From the NCBI GenBank assembly GCA_029962745.1, contig CM057157.1, positions 23,965,492 to 24,029,491 on the forward strand: a stretch of 64,000 nt of DNA. The letters run 5' to 3'. Origin of the DNA: Echinometra lucunter. Lineage: Eukaryota; Echinodermata; Echinoidea; Camarodonta; Echinometridae. The notes under the pieces are model-generated. The model had not been told where the DNA came from, made no database searches, and was given only the letters and a program-made list of their open reading frames with translations. The translations under genes were made by a program, and so were the position numbers. Below, in pieces: positions 1 to 12,278 of this stretch. Each line of letters starts with the position of its first letter. The first letter of the stretch is position 1.

Positions 1-1952
1 ACCGGTTAAGAAAGGTAACCATGAAATACAAGCAAAACTGTGTTCATAGATTTCTCCACTTTCTTCGTCCCGATCATACCTTATTTTAATTACACCTGCC
101 CCTGACAAAAAACAACACACATGAATTGGGCGTTTGATTGTGGATTTATTATTATACCAACATCAGTGGCATTATCATTGACATAGTAAATAACTTAGAA
201 AAACTGTGATTCCATATACTTTTAACCATGAACCTTTATGTCATCATTACTACCATTTCCAAAAACCCTTTAGTGCACACAACCTTCCTTAATTGCACGT
301 ACCTGGGTACTCTATCCCCCATCTTTGGCACTTAGCTTAGCCATAACCTGACCACCAGCGTTAAAGACGTTAGGTCGTGGGTAGACCAGCTGCTGGTCGT
401 TTTAAACTGTCACTAATTCCCGAGCATGCGTGCGCGCGCGCTGATGTGGTATCCCCACGAATTCACTTTCCCCACGAATTCACCTTCCCCCCCCCCCCAA
501 AAAAAAACAACCCTGCATTTTTACAGTAAAAAAAAATCGAACACGACTTTGTAAAGTTGAATACAAGTAGCGGATTGTGTGTAAATCTAATGTGGCTGTT
601 GCAAAAATACAATACAGATTAAATCTATATTTCCAAAGCAGTTCATGAGTAAACATACATAAAACTGTCATCAAACTACAAACTGTGTGTGATTTTACAC
701 ATCAAGTTGTTTAAAAATGGTAATTTTACATCATGTTTTTCTACTGAGTTTTCCGTAAGAAAACAACAAGATGTACACTTACTGTTGTTAAATTACTGTT
801 TTTAAACAATTTGAAATGTAAAATTCACTGGCGTAGCTAGGATTTTTTTCAGTAGGGGGGCATCAGAAATATTTTTTGGCACTTACACACACCCACACCC
901 GCACCTACGCGCACACATACGTATACACACACGCGCGCGCACACACACAACTGGCACACACAATCTAAACCTGACGAGCTGACTCAGCCGAAAGGCTGCA
1001 TGATAATATACTTTCAGCGAGCGTCTTTCTACCCCATTTCGGTATTACTTTTCCTTTTTAATTTTTTTTTTTTTTGCCTTAAAGGTGCACAAATGGTGCA
1101 AACCTCCGAAAAAAGGTGCAATGTACAGCAAAATTCGAAAAGGTGCACCTTTGTGTAGCGATATCAACGAAAGGGTGCAAACTTGCACCTTTTGTTAGTC
1201 TCAAACGCATACTGCCATATAACTGATAGTCTTTTATTTGTTGTCCTTTAAAGTAATCATTTAAGTTTGTCATTAAATTTGATATTTGATAGATTATATT
1301 ATGACATACTTTTGTAGTAACATGTTCATCTCTAACCTTTTAGTCTCATAAATGAACTGCACTTTTGAGGACAATTTCGAACGTAAGGGGGGGGGGGGGG
1401 GGGAGACAAGGCCTACCTGAACGAACGTCCCCCGCAATGGCCAATGAATGCGATAGAAAAATCCAATGCCGATGCTAATTCATATACATATGTATGCTCG
1501 CACGAAGTTCGAATCGAATCCTCTGTCTGGTGAGCCTTTGGCGTCAACTAGTATAAAATATGATTTGTATCTTGCACAATATAACCTAATTAACCTCTCT
1601 GTATTTTCTGACATCGTGTGTACTTTGATATATATTTCGCTAATTTAAAAATTGCAGAAAAAGGTCAAGCAACTGCATATTACCTCTGTCCATAACCCAG
1701 TCCCACCTGTACAATTTTGTGTAAAGTTGGGCCTAAAGCCTATGTGTCAACGATAAAATGATATTTATGAGGCGCACTATGAGTAGGATTCGCCGAGCTC
1801 AATATACATAGACCTGTTCAGTATTATTAATGTCTGAATGGGGGGGGGGGGAGCTTCGGGCTGTCTAACAAAAGCACTAACGAAGTAACATCTGAAAACA
1901 CCTGACTCTTTGCGTAACCTATTGAATCATCTTCTTTATTTGCAAACCCCAG
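1..1952. other. Intergenic or intronic sequence without a recognised gene
   Basis: I find no convincing exon here. It holds a CA-rich microsatellite near 890-955, a hAT-like terminus (cactggcgtagctagg) at 826-841, a cluster of AGGTGCA motifs in both orientations at 1083-1195 that looks like part of a short palindromic repeat, and homopolymer G runs near 1387-1403 and 1840-1851. Short open frames in this stretch lack splice signals or protein-like composition. Confidence 0.6.
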
Positions 1953-2066
1953 TTATGGCAGTTAGGGCCGACATAAACTACAGTGTTCTGAAACTGAATT
2001 GTCTCTACCCGAGAAGCTTTTCTGAGATGGTGGAGGAGCTGTTCCCCATCCTGAACTTTTTGAGTG
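1953..2066 (+). CDS. Exon 1 of putative (+) gene
   Basis: Acceptor cttctttatttgcaaacccc-ag and donor gtaagt. It reads from a phase-1 start through MAVRADINYSVLKLNCLYPR and ends in phase 1. An upstream exon must exist because the exon opens with two bases of a split codon. Confidence 0.4.
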
Positions 2067-3903
2067 GTAAGTAGAGGTTTATCATTAATCCGTATTTCAT
2101 TATCAGAAAAAGATAATTTACAAAACATGTCATTAACAGACAACAGCAATGTTTTTATTTGATTCCCTCTTTCTAGTTGTTTTATGATGTTCAAAGCATG
2201 CATACCGGTATACAAATTCATTATGGATGTCAGCTTAGATTATAAATATCCATTCTGAGAATTATTTTTGACAAATTACTTGGACTGTACTTTCTCTAAC
2301 AGAACAAAGCAAGAAGAGTTGCAATTCGTGTTTTTTTTGGGTTAAATTTCAGCAAAGAGATGGAGCACTCTTTCACAAGGATATTGGTGAGGTTTTCTGG
2401 ACTGCCCTCGAAAAAGTAGCGGAGAAAATCCTCCATGTTTCGATGAATTCGACCCGTGGATCCACAACCTGTCTCTTCCAGGAAACCGATGCCTACGATG
2501 CCCTCATCCAGTAGGGCACTGAGGGAGACAAAATGAAAGGTAAGTTTCATTGTGTTTTATGTTTTGAATGCCTGTTGCAAATCCTCTTCATGCTTACCAT
2601 TCCAACATGAGGGAAAGCAAGGCCGTACGCACTTAGGGGGTAAGGGAGAAGTTGCACCCTCCTCCTCTCCCTCCCCTCCCCTCCCCCAAGTATTTTTTCT
2701 TACTTTCTTATTACAAATTTCGAATATTTTCACGAAAATTGTTCACTTCATCATTAAATTTCAATTTGAAAAATGCAAAATCTACTCGGCTCCCTAGCAT
2801 GCATGTTCCCTGAAATATGGAACCTATTTTTTGCCCTCCCTGCCCCCCCCCCCTCCCAGGGAGAATTGCTTACATATGACCTTGAACAGGAGGGGGCTTG
2901 AAGCTGGAAGAACACTTTGTGTCTGTGTGATCCACTACGTTGAAGGTATAGAGTGATCCATAAACAAGTCATGTTGAAATTCCACACATGTCTCCAATCT
3001 TAGGGGCTTACACATTATTTTGTGAAATATCAAGATAAGTATTCTAGAAATACGCAATATTTCTGTAAGTTCTGTGTGTTTCTAAGAGGTATCCTTGTAC
3101 ATGTATAAGGTATGTAGCACTCTTTAATTTTCATGTTTTTCCATATGTTCTTTATTTTCTCATAAGAGAAGCCAAATCTTTACTTCTTGAATTTGTATTA
3201 CTTCATATATGTTTTATGTATGTATTTCTTCTTCTTCTCTCCCTCTCACTCCCAGTCTCCTTCTTTTTCTTTCTGTCCTTCATTCTGTTTGCTTCATGCT
3301 TGCGCGTATTTGGGGATGATTTTCTGTGATGCATTTTATTCAAACATGTTATAAAAGTACAATTAAAGCTTGATAAAGCCTTATGGGTGTACTGTTGCAA
3401 GTTTTGTCTTTGTAAGTAGAGTTTTATTTCATCAATATTTTCTTATTTAGATTCGTAGAACTGTAATGTTTTATATGTCTGTACGTGTATTATTTCACAT
3501 ATTCATCAGGGTGCTTTGGAAAGCTTCTCATATCATGTGCTCGTTACAGTATCCAACAAAAGTGAGTACACCCTTAAGAGTGTGCTTAAGTTTTGTTGCC
3601 ACAAATTTTAACAAAATCCTTCAGCTATTACATTATTGTTATGGAAAAGTAATTCCTATCAATACACCAGTCACAGAATTTCATCCTTCTCTATTATAGT
3701 TGCAATACATTCATTAAGAATTTACATTTGAATTTTATCATTTTGCAAAGGGTGTTCTCACTTCTGTTGAATACTGAATGTGAACTAGCACTTTCATAAA
3801 TTAAATATAATTTGTCTGATTAACTTGCAGATCTAATAGCTGTGGTCTCCCTTCTGGCCATCCCATACCTGCTTGGGGAGAAGGACTATATGTTAAAGAC
3901 AAG
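1953..3903 (+). CDS. Putative three-exon gene fragment, possibly SAMD3-like relative, with an in-frame TAG
   Basis: Three exon-like blocks join in one frame: 1953-2066, 2303-2539 and 3831-3903. Each has a pyrimidine-rich AG acceptor and a GTAAGT or GTAAAT donor. The phases agree at both junctions (1/1 and 1/1), which I checked by counting bases. The conceptual product runs from a segment containing LYPRSFSEMVEELFP, through LFHKDIGEVFWTALEKVAEK, to LIAVVSLLAIPYLLGEK. Spacing of the YPR, LF.K...W...KI and leucine-rich LP segments is similar to the gene at 11491-15656, so I infer a distant relative. A TAG at 2512-2514 breaks exon 2. The antisense strand is also open across 2296-2550 behind a good acceptor, so strand is not certain. 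No function is assigned. Confidence 0.42.
2303..2539 (+). CDS. Exon 2 of putative (+) gene, contains TAG
   Basis: Acceptor tttctctaacag, donor gtaagt, 237 bases (2+234+1), keeping phase with both neighbours. The frame is open for 69 codons before TAG at 2512-2514, then continues GTEGDKMK to the donor. One base change would restore it. The opposite strand is open over the same span, beginning after tgtctccctcag. Confidence 0.4.
3831..3903 (+). CDS. Exon 3 of putative (+) gene
   Basis: Acceptor taacttgcag, donor gtaaat, 73 bases. In phase with exon 2 it reads DLIAVVSLLAIPYLLGEK, a hydrophobic helix-like segment. It ends in phase 2. No matching in-phase next exon was found, because the candidate at 5374 does not keep frame. 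Confidence 0.42.
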
Positions 3904-4004
3904 GTAAATGACACTTTAAACACTTTCTTCCCAAACATAAGCATAATCAGTGAAATGATATTTATTTTTTATTTGAAAAAAAGTCAGTTCTATACATTTT
4001 TATA

Positions 4005-5062
4005 ACTCCACCCACCGTACATAGTGCCGGAGGCATTATGTTTTCGGGTCGTCCGTCCGTCTGTCCGTCCCGTTTTCGTTCTCGCGATAACTCACTAACC
4101 ATTTGACAGATCAACTTCAAACTTGGCTAATGTATGCATATGGGAGGGATAATGGTCTGGTTAGATTTTGGGGTCCAAAGGTGAAAGGTCATAGAGGTCA
4201 TTATATACATGAAACTTGCTTGTTCTTGCGATAAATCAACAACTCTGAATCCGGCGTAAATCCACTTTGAGGAGTGGGGGGGGGGGGGGATGATCGACTT
4301 TTTTTACGATTTTTTTTTGTCGATCTCACACCTCACACTCACACTGACCCGCACACACCCTCACTGACCCACACACACCCCCTTTGCACACATTTTGATA
4401 TTTATTTTGCGAGCGAGCGAAGCGAGCGAGCCAAAAATAACCACTTTTCAGGTTTTTAATCGTATTTTCAAACAGAAATTCTATATGACGAGCAAGCGAA
4501 GCGAGCAAGCCAAATGTAACCACTTTTCTCATTTCAGGTTTTCAAACAGAAATACTATAATATGACGAGCGAGTGAAGTGAGCAAGCCAAATATAACCAC
4601 TTTTCTCATTTTTAATCATATTTTCGAATAGAAATTCTAAAAGATGACGAGCGAGCGAAGCGAGCGAGCCGAAAATGACCACTTTTTTTTGTTTTCAATT
4701 GCATTTTGAAATAGAAATTCTAAAATATGATAGTTGTTTATGACAGAAATTCAAAGTTTTTACTAACTGATTAATTAAATATATTTTCTTCCTTAAAAAG
4801 TGTGGGGGGGGGATATATCCCCCATCCCCCCGGGATTTACACCAATGACTCTGATGGTTCAACTTCACACTTGGCGCATGTGTGCATATGGAAAGGGCGA
4901 TGGTCACAGTTAGAGTGGGGGTTCACAAGGTCAAAGGTCAAGGTCAAAGATGTCATTGTATAAAAAAAAAATCAACATGAATGTGCCATATATTTCCAGT
5001 CTGGCAATGGCGGAGGAATAAATTTCGACTGTGCGCTGTCAAGGATTCATCTAGTTGTATCA
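4005..5062. repeat. Old interspersed repeat, split by a hAT-type insertion
   Basis: The two halves (4005-4249 and 4848-5062) belong to one repeat: the left opens with gtgccggaggcattatg plus the CCGT/CTGTCC run, and the right ends at ggcggaggaat. Shared phrases such as aaggtcaaaggtca and atgcatatgg recur near 10080-10340, a degraded relative. No coding capacity is visible. Confidence 0.6.
4250..4847. mobile_element. hAT-type non-autonomous element, 598 bp, 8-bp target duplication
   Basis: The insertion is flanked by ACTCTGAA (4242-4249) and ACTCTGAT (4848-4855), an 8 bp duplication with one difference. The termini are CCGGCGTAAATCC on the left and its imperfect inverse GGATTTACACCAATG on the right. 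The interior has four tandem units of about 80 bp, each carrying a GCGAGCGAAGCGAGCGAGCC-type palindrome (near 4408, 4487, 4563, 4646). A second copy sits at 13657-14142. No transposase is encoded. The hAT assignment rests on 8 bp duplication size and short terminal repeats. Confidence 0.75.
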
Positions 5063-5259
5063 CAGGAAACGTGCGTGCCAGTTTTCAGTATGCTCGCGCG
5101 GTCAGTGGTTCCTCCTGGCTATAATATATATACCAAAAACAGGCTGTGCTTTTTTAAGGGTTGAATTATCCCTGTGGGTTCTTGGTTGCTCCAGTCTGCT
5201 TCATATATAAAACTAATTACTTTGAATGCAGTCCACTATTTGCATTAATTGGCAGACCT

Positions 5260-5627
5260 GTCACACCATTTTGATAACATCATCATTCATCCAGTTAAGA
5301 GTGTCCAGCATGTCCAGCAGTTGTTGTTTTTTTTCCTGTGACCTAGCAAATTTCTTTCCTTTCACTTTTTTAGGAACCTGTGACACCAACTCTGGTGATA
5401 CATCTGCAGAAGAATATCCTGTCCCAACATCACTGCATGCAACATGTACCTTGACATAGAAGACGTCGTTTAGATTGTGGCAGAAAGAGGCAAATTGTGC
5501 TGCAGAGTGGACTCTAGCTCTAGATAAAAGTATTGGACCTTGACCAGAAAGCTGATGATGACAAAGGAACATTCTTACTGAACCTTGTTCAGAAAATTCT
5601 GCACCTTGCGGGATTTAGGTTTGTACA
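5260..5627 (-). CDS. Unrecognised exon-like ORF
   Basis: The minus strand is open for about 120 codons and has coding-like composition. It includes RMFLCHHQLSGQGPILL, FCHNLNDVFYVKVHVACS and a lysine-rich helix-like tail, QVPKKVKGKKFARSQEKKQQ. A possible donor gtgtga follows KM near 5264. The ORF opens right after a TAA, and I could not place its acceptor confidently. I do not recognise the family. The plus strand of the same block contains a short stretch reading TPTLVIH after an acceptor-like AG, but it soon meets stops, so the minus reading is preferred. Confidence 0.35.
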
Positions 5628-6291
5628 GTGTCATATTCGCCTTACAGGTGATCGGATGTATTATTTAGATATCATACAGGCATGACAGGTTTATAGTGTA
5701 TTCTGATTATGATAGTGATGATAACATTCCGTTCTTGTATGGCGCATATATTATTTTCACATTGTTATATATATTATGACGAAATAACACTTCTATCATA
5801 TGGAAAAGGGTATATTTTTCCTCGCTCGCTACGCTCGCTCGTTTGATATTAATGGGTTTGAAAAGCAAACGTCTTCGGTGAGATAAGACCGAATAGATTT
5901 TACAGATGTTTCATAGGCTCACAGCGTAATTTGCCGAAGGGGTTACTACTTCTACTTCTACCATCAAAAACATTGTGTGTCCTTCCTCGCTCGCTTCGCT
6001 CGCTCGTAATATTAAAAAAAACAGAGTGGTATCGGGGGCAGCAACAATGGACCAGCGATGTGACAAAATAGAGTCATATTTGATAGCGAGGTAACCATAT
6101 ATATGTATTAGGTGTCATATATGCCTGTAGTGTATTTTGATATCTAAAAACTTCTCTCATAACAAAAATTTTTTTTTTGCTCGCTTGCTTCGCTCGCTTG
6201 CAAAATTAAAAAAAAAAAAACAGGATGGTTCACAGTCTAGCAAGATGCGTAATTTCCCCAAATTGATATTGCTTCACGTTGACATAGGCCT

Positions 6292-6329
<38 letters not shown>

Positions 6330-6414
6330 CAGTAGCCGTATGTTCATCTCCGCTTGGTCGTCTTGCCCCCCCCCCCCCCCCCCCCCCAATCAGAAAAATG
6401 GATCGACGCCTCTG
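5619..6414. mobile_element. Left-truncated hAT-type element, same family as 60690-62212
   Basis: From about 5619 the sequence follows the right-hand 0.8 kb of the element at 60690-62212: cagGTGATCGGATGTAT, the CTCGCTCGC palindromes, an AT microsatellite (6297-6325), a long C run (6366-6387), and the intact right terminus GATCGACGCCTCTG. The left terminus is missing. The base-level match is good, but indels show age. No protein is encoded. Confidence 0.7.
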
Positions 6415-8580
6415 GTGTGCACATACCCTGTAATGATACAGAACCTGCGCAGAGGCGCCAAAATTACGAATTTTCCGCCAAACGGGCTTGCCCGCCGCCA
6501 AACAAGCAGGTTTTCTTATGGATGCACCTTGTAATCGGAAGCCAGACTATTCATGTAGATGGATGGTGTTTAAAACAAAAATATACATAAGGTATTAATA
6601 AAAACAACGAATATATCAGCAATGAAATCACTTTCATTTTTCCTTCATAATAATATTTGTTACATTTACAAAAGAACTTTCATCTCAGTAAACTTTTATA
6701 ACTTAATTATCACTCGAAATATGTATTTGCGAATATTAAATGAAAAAATAAAGATTCACATAAAATAATAATTGATTTGTATTCTTGACGCGATTTTAGA
6801 GGTCTGTGCAAAATTTCTGAGACAGGTATCGCAGGACAACTTGGATCAAAACATGGACATAAGCAAATATGAGAAAGAAAAAAAAAAGAAGAAAATGATT
6901 TCAATTCTTATGTATTCTTTTTCTTTAAAATATCTTGAGTATGTTTTTGACTTTCAACTTTTTTATTATTTTTTCTTTATGTTTTGCTGTTTCGGGGTAT
7001 TATGTGGACCACTGTTCGGTTAGAATAGGTGGTAATAACAACTTAAAAGTAAAGTTTCTGGTAATAAAGGAGAAAGGAAAAGCAGTTTTCCATTCGTTTT
7101 GACACAAAACTCAGATATTCTAAGTTTGGGGCTGACATGAGGTCACAAAAGATAACATGACTCGGTTTAAACGGTACAGCCGATTTTCATAAACTTGGTA
7201 TAAACAAAGCACAGTGGCATAGTGTGAAAATGATAATGTAGTGGATCTAATTGCGCGGCGAAAATGGTCTAAAGGCCGGGGCCTTAGAACCCCCCCCCCC
7301 CCTCCGATGCAAATAGGGTTAATTCTATTAGTTGGACAGTACTTCTTGTTGTATACAGATTACCTTACCCATCAACATAGGATATGACACCAAATCAAGT
7401 TTTAAAAAAAAAACCACGTCAGATGATGCAGAGTTATGGCAAAAATGTGATTTTCAGGGCTATCTCGGATTATTCCTTGGATACGAGTCCTTCCAAAAAA
7501 TTAGCATTTCATGTGGAGATAAGTTAATGGATAGAAAAAGAATGTTAAGCACAATAATTCTTTTAAAGCCCACTCCCGCACTTATACCCTATTCCTCCGT
7601 TTTCTTATGCTTTTGTACAGTTTATATATTCTGATTTTCTTTTCTTATCTATGTCATTCTTCTTATATTTTTTTCGTTTTTGCAACTGAGATAGTCGCAA
7701 AACTTAAGTCTTTAAATTGCGAATCTACAATTTGCTACTGTATATACAACAAAATTGAAATAAACTAGAGAAGCTGTACCTTTCGTCTTTTGTAAATATA
7801 ATTTTATTCATATGTTTTTTAGAATTATAAGCTATGTTTAAAATTATCTGAGAGATCACACTACAAGCCCTTCTTTTCACGGGATCCCTCTTTGACTTCC
7901 ACACGACGTTTTCTTTTAAAAAAAATGAAACCAAAACATAGTTACGCTGTGTACATTCTTTGTTTTATAATTCAAGTCATTAGAGTATTGTACATGACCC
8001 TGATGACTTATAATTATGTTTGATTTTTTTGATTGCTTTTGTTGGAAATGGAAATGAATTGAATTGAATTTATTCAAGCGCGCCCCCCCCCCCCAAAAAA
8101 AAGGAAAACAAAGAAAAACGAAATATACATTTTCAGCTTCTTTGGTCGTATATCGGAAACTAGTAGAAAGCTCTTCACACTCGTAACGAGGTCTTGATAG
8201 CTCGTTGATAGATCGGTACAAGTCGTATGCAGGTCATCACAACTCATACTAAACTCGGTGTGACTCGTATTGCGCTCTGTTAACTCGTATCGCTATCGAA
8301 GTAAACTCGATGTTGGGTCGTAAGATCACTTGTGCATACCTCATAAAATTAGTAAATTTCATGTGAACTGACGCGAGTTTACGCGAGTTCGAGCTCGCGC
8401 CAGCTCGCCACATCTCGAGACTCCCACTCGGCTAAGTGGGAACCTTGCTCATCATGTCCATGGCTTACCCAAACGTGACAACCAAGATCGCAGTTAGTAT
8501 GCCCAGTTATCAAACAATGTTAAATGAAAACATCCTGTTGTAATCTTCTTTGACACCATCCAATAATAACGTGAAAGCAG
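6415..8580. other. No recognised gene
   Basis: AT-rich sequence without supported exons. A 100-codon open frame at 7332-7634 lacks splice context and protein-like composition, so I do not call it. There is a poly-C run at 7289-7302 and an AATTG-type repeat plus C run at 8057-8094. The 8140-8410 stretch is rich in CTCGTA and CGAGTT motifs and resembles another degenerate palindromic repeat. Confidence 0.5.
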
Positions 8581-8985
8581 TACACTCTTAAAACTGCGGG
8601 GTTAGAAATAACCCCAAACGGGGTTACTTTTAACCCTGCATGCGGAGTCAACTATGCACAAACCACGCACGGGGTTACTGTGACCCCGCATTACGGGGTC
8701 GCGTAAAATGACCACACAGCGGGGTTACAGTTTTGACCCCGGCGGGGTCATATTTTAACCACGTTGCGGAGTCATTTTTTACTGTAACCCCATAGTGCGG
8801 GGTCGCCAAAAGTGACCACGTAGCGGGGTCAAATTTTAACCACGGGGTCATTTTTTGTAACCCCGCCAGTGTGGTTAGAATGTGACCCCGCAACAGGGTT
8901 ACATTTCAATCCCGGTGGGGTCAAACCACGCTGCAGGGTTACTTTTACAACGCAACGTGGTCGTCGATCTCATCAAAACTCTCCT
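8581..8985. mobile_element. Palindromic-motif MITE (GCGGGGTTA / TAACCACG array)
   Basis: It begins TACACTCTTAAAACTGCGG and then alternates many copies of CGGGGTTAC, CGGGGTCA and TTTTAACCACG in both orientations for about 370 bp. The inverse of the same terminus (cgcagttttaagagtgta) occurs at 34451-34466 beside matching motifs. This supports a family with a TACACTCTTA end. It is noncoding. Confidence 0.6.
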
Positions 8986-9744
8986 GAACGTGGTCAAATT
9001 ATCAGCTCCGCTCACACACACCTTCTAGGAAATTTCCTCCGACACATTCTATAACATAACACATGCATGGTCCAAATTTACTCAAGAAGGTCTGATGTAT
9101 AAAGAAAAAAAATTAATACAATTTTCACCAATTGTTACAATATGAAAATGAATGAAATTAGAATCAAGTTTGTGAAAATTCCAATATCATATGATTTACA
9201 CACTAAAGCGCATATAGGTAAAGAAGTATCATAATTTCAAATTCAATGAAAATTATATTTTAAGCACTATGAAATATGAATTGTTTCAATACACTGCATT
9301 TTAGCCACAACTCCTCTAACCTGCAAAATATGTACCTCATATAAAGTAATGTGCAATGTATCATTTGAAATCTAACATTCAGTGATATATGTATGTACAT
9401 AGCTATCTGACACTGACTTAACTTACTATTAATTTTTGTTTCAAATATGCTTTGTTATAAAAAAAAAATGTATACGACACATGATAGAGTGCAATAATGA
9501 TGATAACAATGATAATTACAATAACAACGATAACATAATTATAACTGTCGTAATCATAAAAATATTTGCAACGATAAAAATAAAAATAATATCACTTAAG
9601 ATGATCAATATAGGCTACTGATGGTGATGATTATAATTGAAAATAAATATATTTTTTAGATAGAATTGATGAAAGCAGAAAGGTATCATTGTTAATTGTT
9701 GAATTAAATAAATCCTTGACAGTGGAAAAAAAAATTGTCAGATC

Positions 9745-10060
9745 ATAATAATGATAATAATAATAATATTCTGGATTTATATAGCGCCTAATACATCTCC
9801 AAGAGAGTCTCTAAGCGCTTTACAGAAATATTATTACCCCGGTCATCGGATTCAGGCTTGCCCGCATACAATGCATGCACCTTCTCCACTCCCTAGGGAG
9901 CATTCCAGCCAGGCGCCTTTTGCAGGCGCGCACAATGCTAAACAAATCACAATGACTTTCGCATCCTACCGGGTACCCACTTAACACCTGGGTGGAGAGT
10001 GGCAAATGTAGATTCATATCTTGCCAAAGGACATCATACAGTTGCGTCGGATCAGAAATA
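9745..10060 (+). repeat. SINE-like interspersed repeat (ATATAGCGC family)
   Basis: Preceded by an AATAAT-rich tract, it contains ggatttatatagcgccta, taagcgctttaca and attaccccggtcatcgg. The same landmarks, gatatttatatagcgcacg and ttaccccggctc, recur at 63923-63990 at the window's end. The organisation is that of a short dispersed retroelement, but I see no clear Pol III promoter boxes. The class is therefore inferred. Confidence 0.55.
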
Positions 10061-11490
10061 TGCAACTATTTTCATGTTTGTAATGGGCTCTATGACTTTG
10101 ACCTTGTGACCTCAACCCTAATCAGGCTATTCACACTCCATGCATATGCATACATGTGCCAAGTCTAAAAATCAGCCTTAAGTTATCGCGAGAACAGGAT
10201 AGTTTCATTCTTGATGCGATGACCTTCATGAACTTCAACGCCATTTTCCATCACTCACATACGCATACATGAGCAAAATTGATTGGTCAAATGGTTTTCA
10301 AGATATCGCGCAAACGAGTAATTTTCAAACACAACGACCTCTATGCAATTGAAAATAGTGCTGCATGGGCAAATACCATCTAAAACATTTTCACTAAAGG
10401 ATTAATAAATATGAACATTTTACGCCAGAAAAAGATGAGAATTTACAAAATACTGAGATATCCTATGTTATGTGCCTCAACAGTTGTTTGAAAATGAGAG
10501 AGTATTCATCAATTTCCTCTGTTTCCAATATGATTATTGATGGGCTTATAATAGTGCAATAATCTTTGGCTCTGACTTAGTGATATAACAAGGCGATAGC
10601 CAAAGTATGTCTCTGGACTCCGAATGTGAATGTGACCAATTTTTATCTATCTACACACCAATGATTATTAAAACCTGACCATTATTTTTGAAGTCATCAC
10701 ACAGAAAAGAATTTGCATATGACCTAATATCGGCTAATTTGAACTTGACCTGTGTTTCATTGTGATAGACCCTATAAACTCCAAAATATTAAAAATGTTC
10801 TAATATTTTTCAAGTTCTCACATGGAAGCCAATTTGATGATGCTTTAATCTATGTACCCAGGGGGGGGGGGTTAAATAGCCCCCCTTTACATTTTTCACT
10901 ACAAATTTTCAAACGTCAAAAAGAAAAATGTTGTTTTCTTCACTTCTCCACAATGCTTCATAACTCCAGTATACATTGTGTTTTTCACTAAAATCTCTAT
11001 GGTATATGTATGACTGTGATTGCTTTCACTTATCAAAGTATATTAACTGTATTCCAATCATGATCACAAAAATGTTGGCAATGAATTTCATCTAAAAGAT
11101 AAAAATAAATAAAGTTGAAAATAAGTATATAAGATATTTCAAAACCCTCAACTTTTAATGACTTGTATGGCTTTAAAGATTGCGTAATGTGCCTCATGGG
11201 CCGCCCATTTGTCAATTTACATTCCAATTAGGCAGTCGAGAGCTAAGATCTAAGGAGGCCAAGGAAGCCACCCCCCCCCCCCCTCCTCGGGCCATAGAGG
11301 GTTGATGCCCCCTCCAGTTGCAATCTGCTTCATAAATGAAATTGCTCAAAAATGATGGGTACTGTGAGGGAGGTTGAAGCAGAAAGTTAGTCCTCACTTT
11401 CGCTTTCGACACTTTCGACATGAACATTTTTTAGATACGCCCTTAGGCTTCGAACACCTGGATATGTGATTTCCCTGCCCATTCCATCCT
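10061..11490. other. No gene; degenerate repeat remnants
   Basis: 10080-10340 is a diverged relative of the 4005-5062 repeat (gaccttgtgacc, catgcatatgcata, atcgcgagaac). Poly-G (10861-10870) and poly-C (11270-11283) runs mark further decayed MITE pieces. The stretch 11234-11490 lies just 3' of the last exon of the minus-strand gene and could hold its 3' UTR. No polyadenylation signal could be assigned with confidence. Confidence 0.45.
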
Positions 11491-11733
11491 TTATATCATA
11501 TGCTTTTGAAGGAACTCCCAAGAAGAAAAGCAGATTCCATGGTTGAGTACATACAACGCCTTGAAGCAAGTTTCAACTGCTGCAAGTACTGATGGTGCTT
11601 TAATGCAATGGCCTTCAATGATCACATAAGCATCGGATGGGGTCAGTCGTTCTGCGAGGAGGACGACATAAGGTTCGGGACAATCCCCATCTTTCACGAC
11701 TTGACCCAGGTAGGAGGGCAAGTTGGTTCCAAT
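11491..11733 (-). pseudogene. SAMD3-like gene, C-terminal exon
   Basis: Acceptor aatatcctttatgcag, 81 codons including the stop TAA (11491-11493). It contains IGTNLPSYLGQVV, EPYVVLLAERL, DAYVIIEGHCIKAPS, AVETCFKALYVLN and SWEFLQKHMI. The last signature normally lies close to the C-terminus in the family, so the stop position is reasonable. This exon is intact. Confidence 0.65.
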
Positions 11734-12117
11734 CTGCATAAAGGATATTGAATAAGAATAAAACTACACAAGAGTTGATGCTAGGCAATACATGAACGCA
11801 AAAAAGTAAAGAACCCCTTTGCTTATATAACATCAAAATTGCATGCAGTAAACATAGCGTGCAGTTTAAATTACTCCATTATATGAAATCTCATTGCACA
11901 TTAAGATTTTGACAAATAAACCTCTTTATGCCCAAATGCCTTATCCCTTATCCGACAGGAAAGAGTGGAAGCCCCGAGGCTTTGAAACACCTGGTGCACC
12001 TTGCCCATTAAATCCTCTACTTCATTTCCATGATTTTGGTGTAAAGTTGTTAGATCAATGAGGACTTTCTCTAGATACAGTAAGTACTAGGTGTAAAAAA
12101 AAAAAAAAACAGCATCA

Positions 12118-12277
12118 GGGGAGCGTTTCATGAAAGGACTTGTCGGATGTTTTATCCGACAAGGTCTGTTTTATCCGACAGTTGCCACAGTAACGAGGCT
12201 TCTCAGCCAATCAAAATCAAGGAAAGATGTCAGATCTGACAACTTGTCAGACAACAAATGTTGATGAAACGCTCCCC
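12118..12277. mobile_element. MITE with GGGGAGCGTTTCAT termini, 160 bp
   Basis: The left end is GGGGAGCGTTTCATGAAAG and the right end is ATGAAACGCTCCCC, its inverse. The interior is nearly palindromic with TTATCCGACA and TCAGACAA motifs. It lies in the intron before the last exon of the minus-strand gene and abuts another MITE. Confidence 0.7.
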
Positions 12278-12278
12278 T

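Noticed and set aside
2296..2550. Minus-strand ORF over exon 2 of the putative plus gene
   Set aside because: It has a good acceptor, but no in-phase partner exon and no good donor. The plus reading joins three exons in phase. It is kept as an alternative, not annotated.
5374..5460. Plus-strand TPTLVIH stretch as a fourth exon of the 1953-3903 gene
   Set aside because: Phase does not match the preceding donor, stops follow soon after, and the opposite strand is open much longer.
6137..6590. Overlapping ORFs rich in Pro or Ile-Tyr repeats
   Set aside because: They are translations of the AT microsatellite and the poly-C run of a hAT-type element.
11935..12070. Minus-strand open stretch as an extra exon of the SAMD3-like gene
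   Set aside because: Exons 13451-14591 and 11491-11733 already join in phase with a natural protein sequence, and this block lacks a convincing donor.
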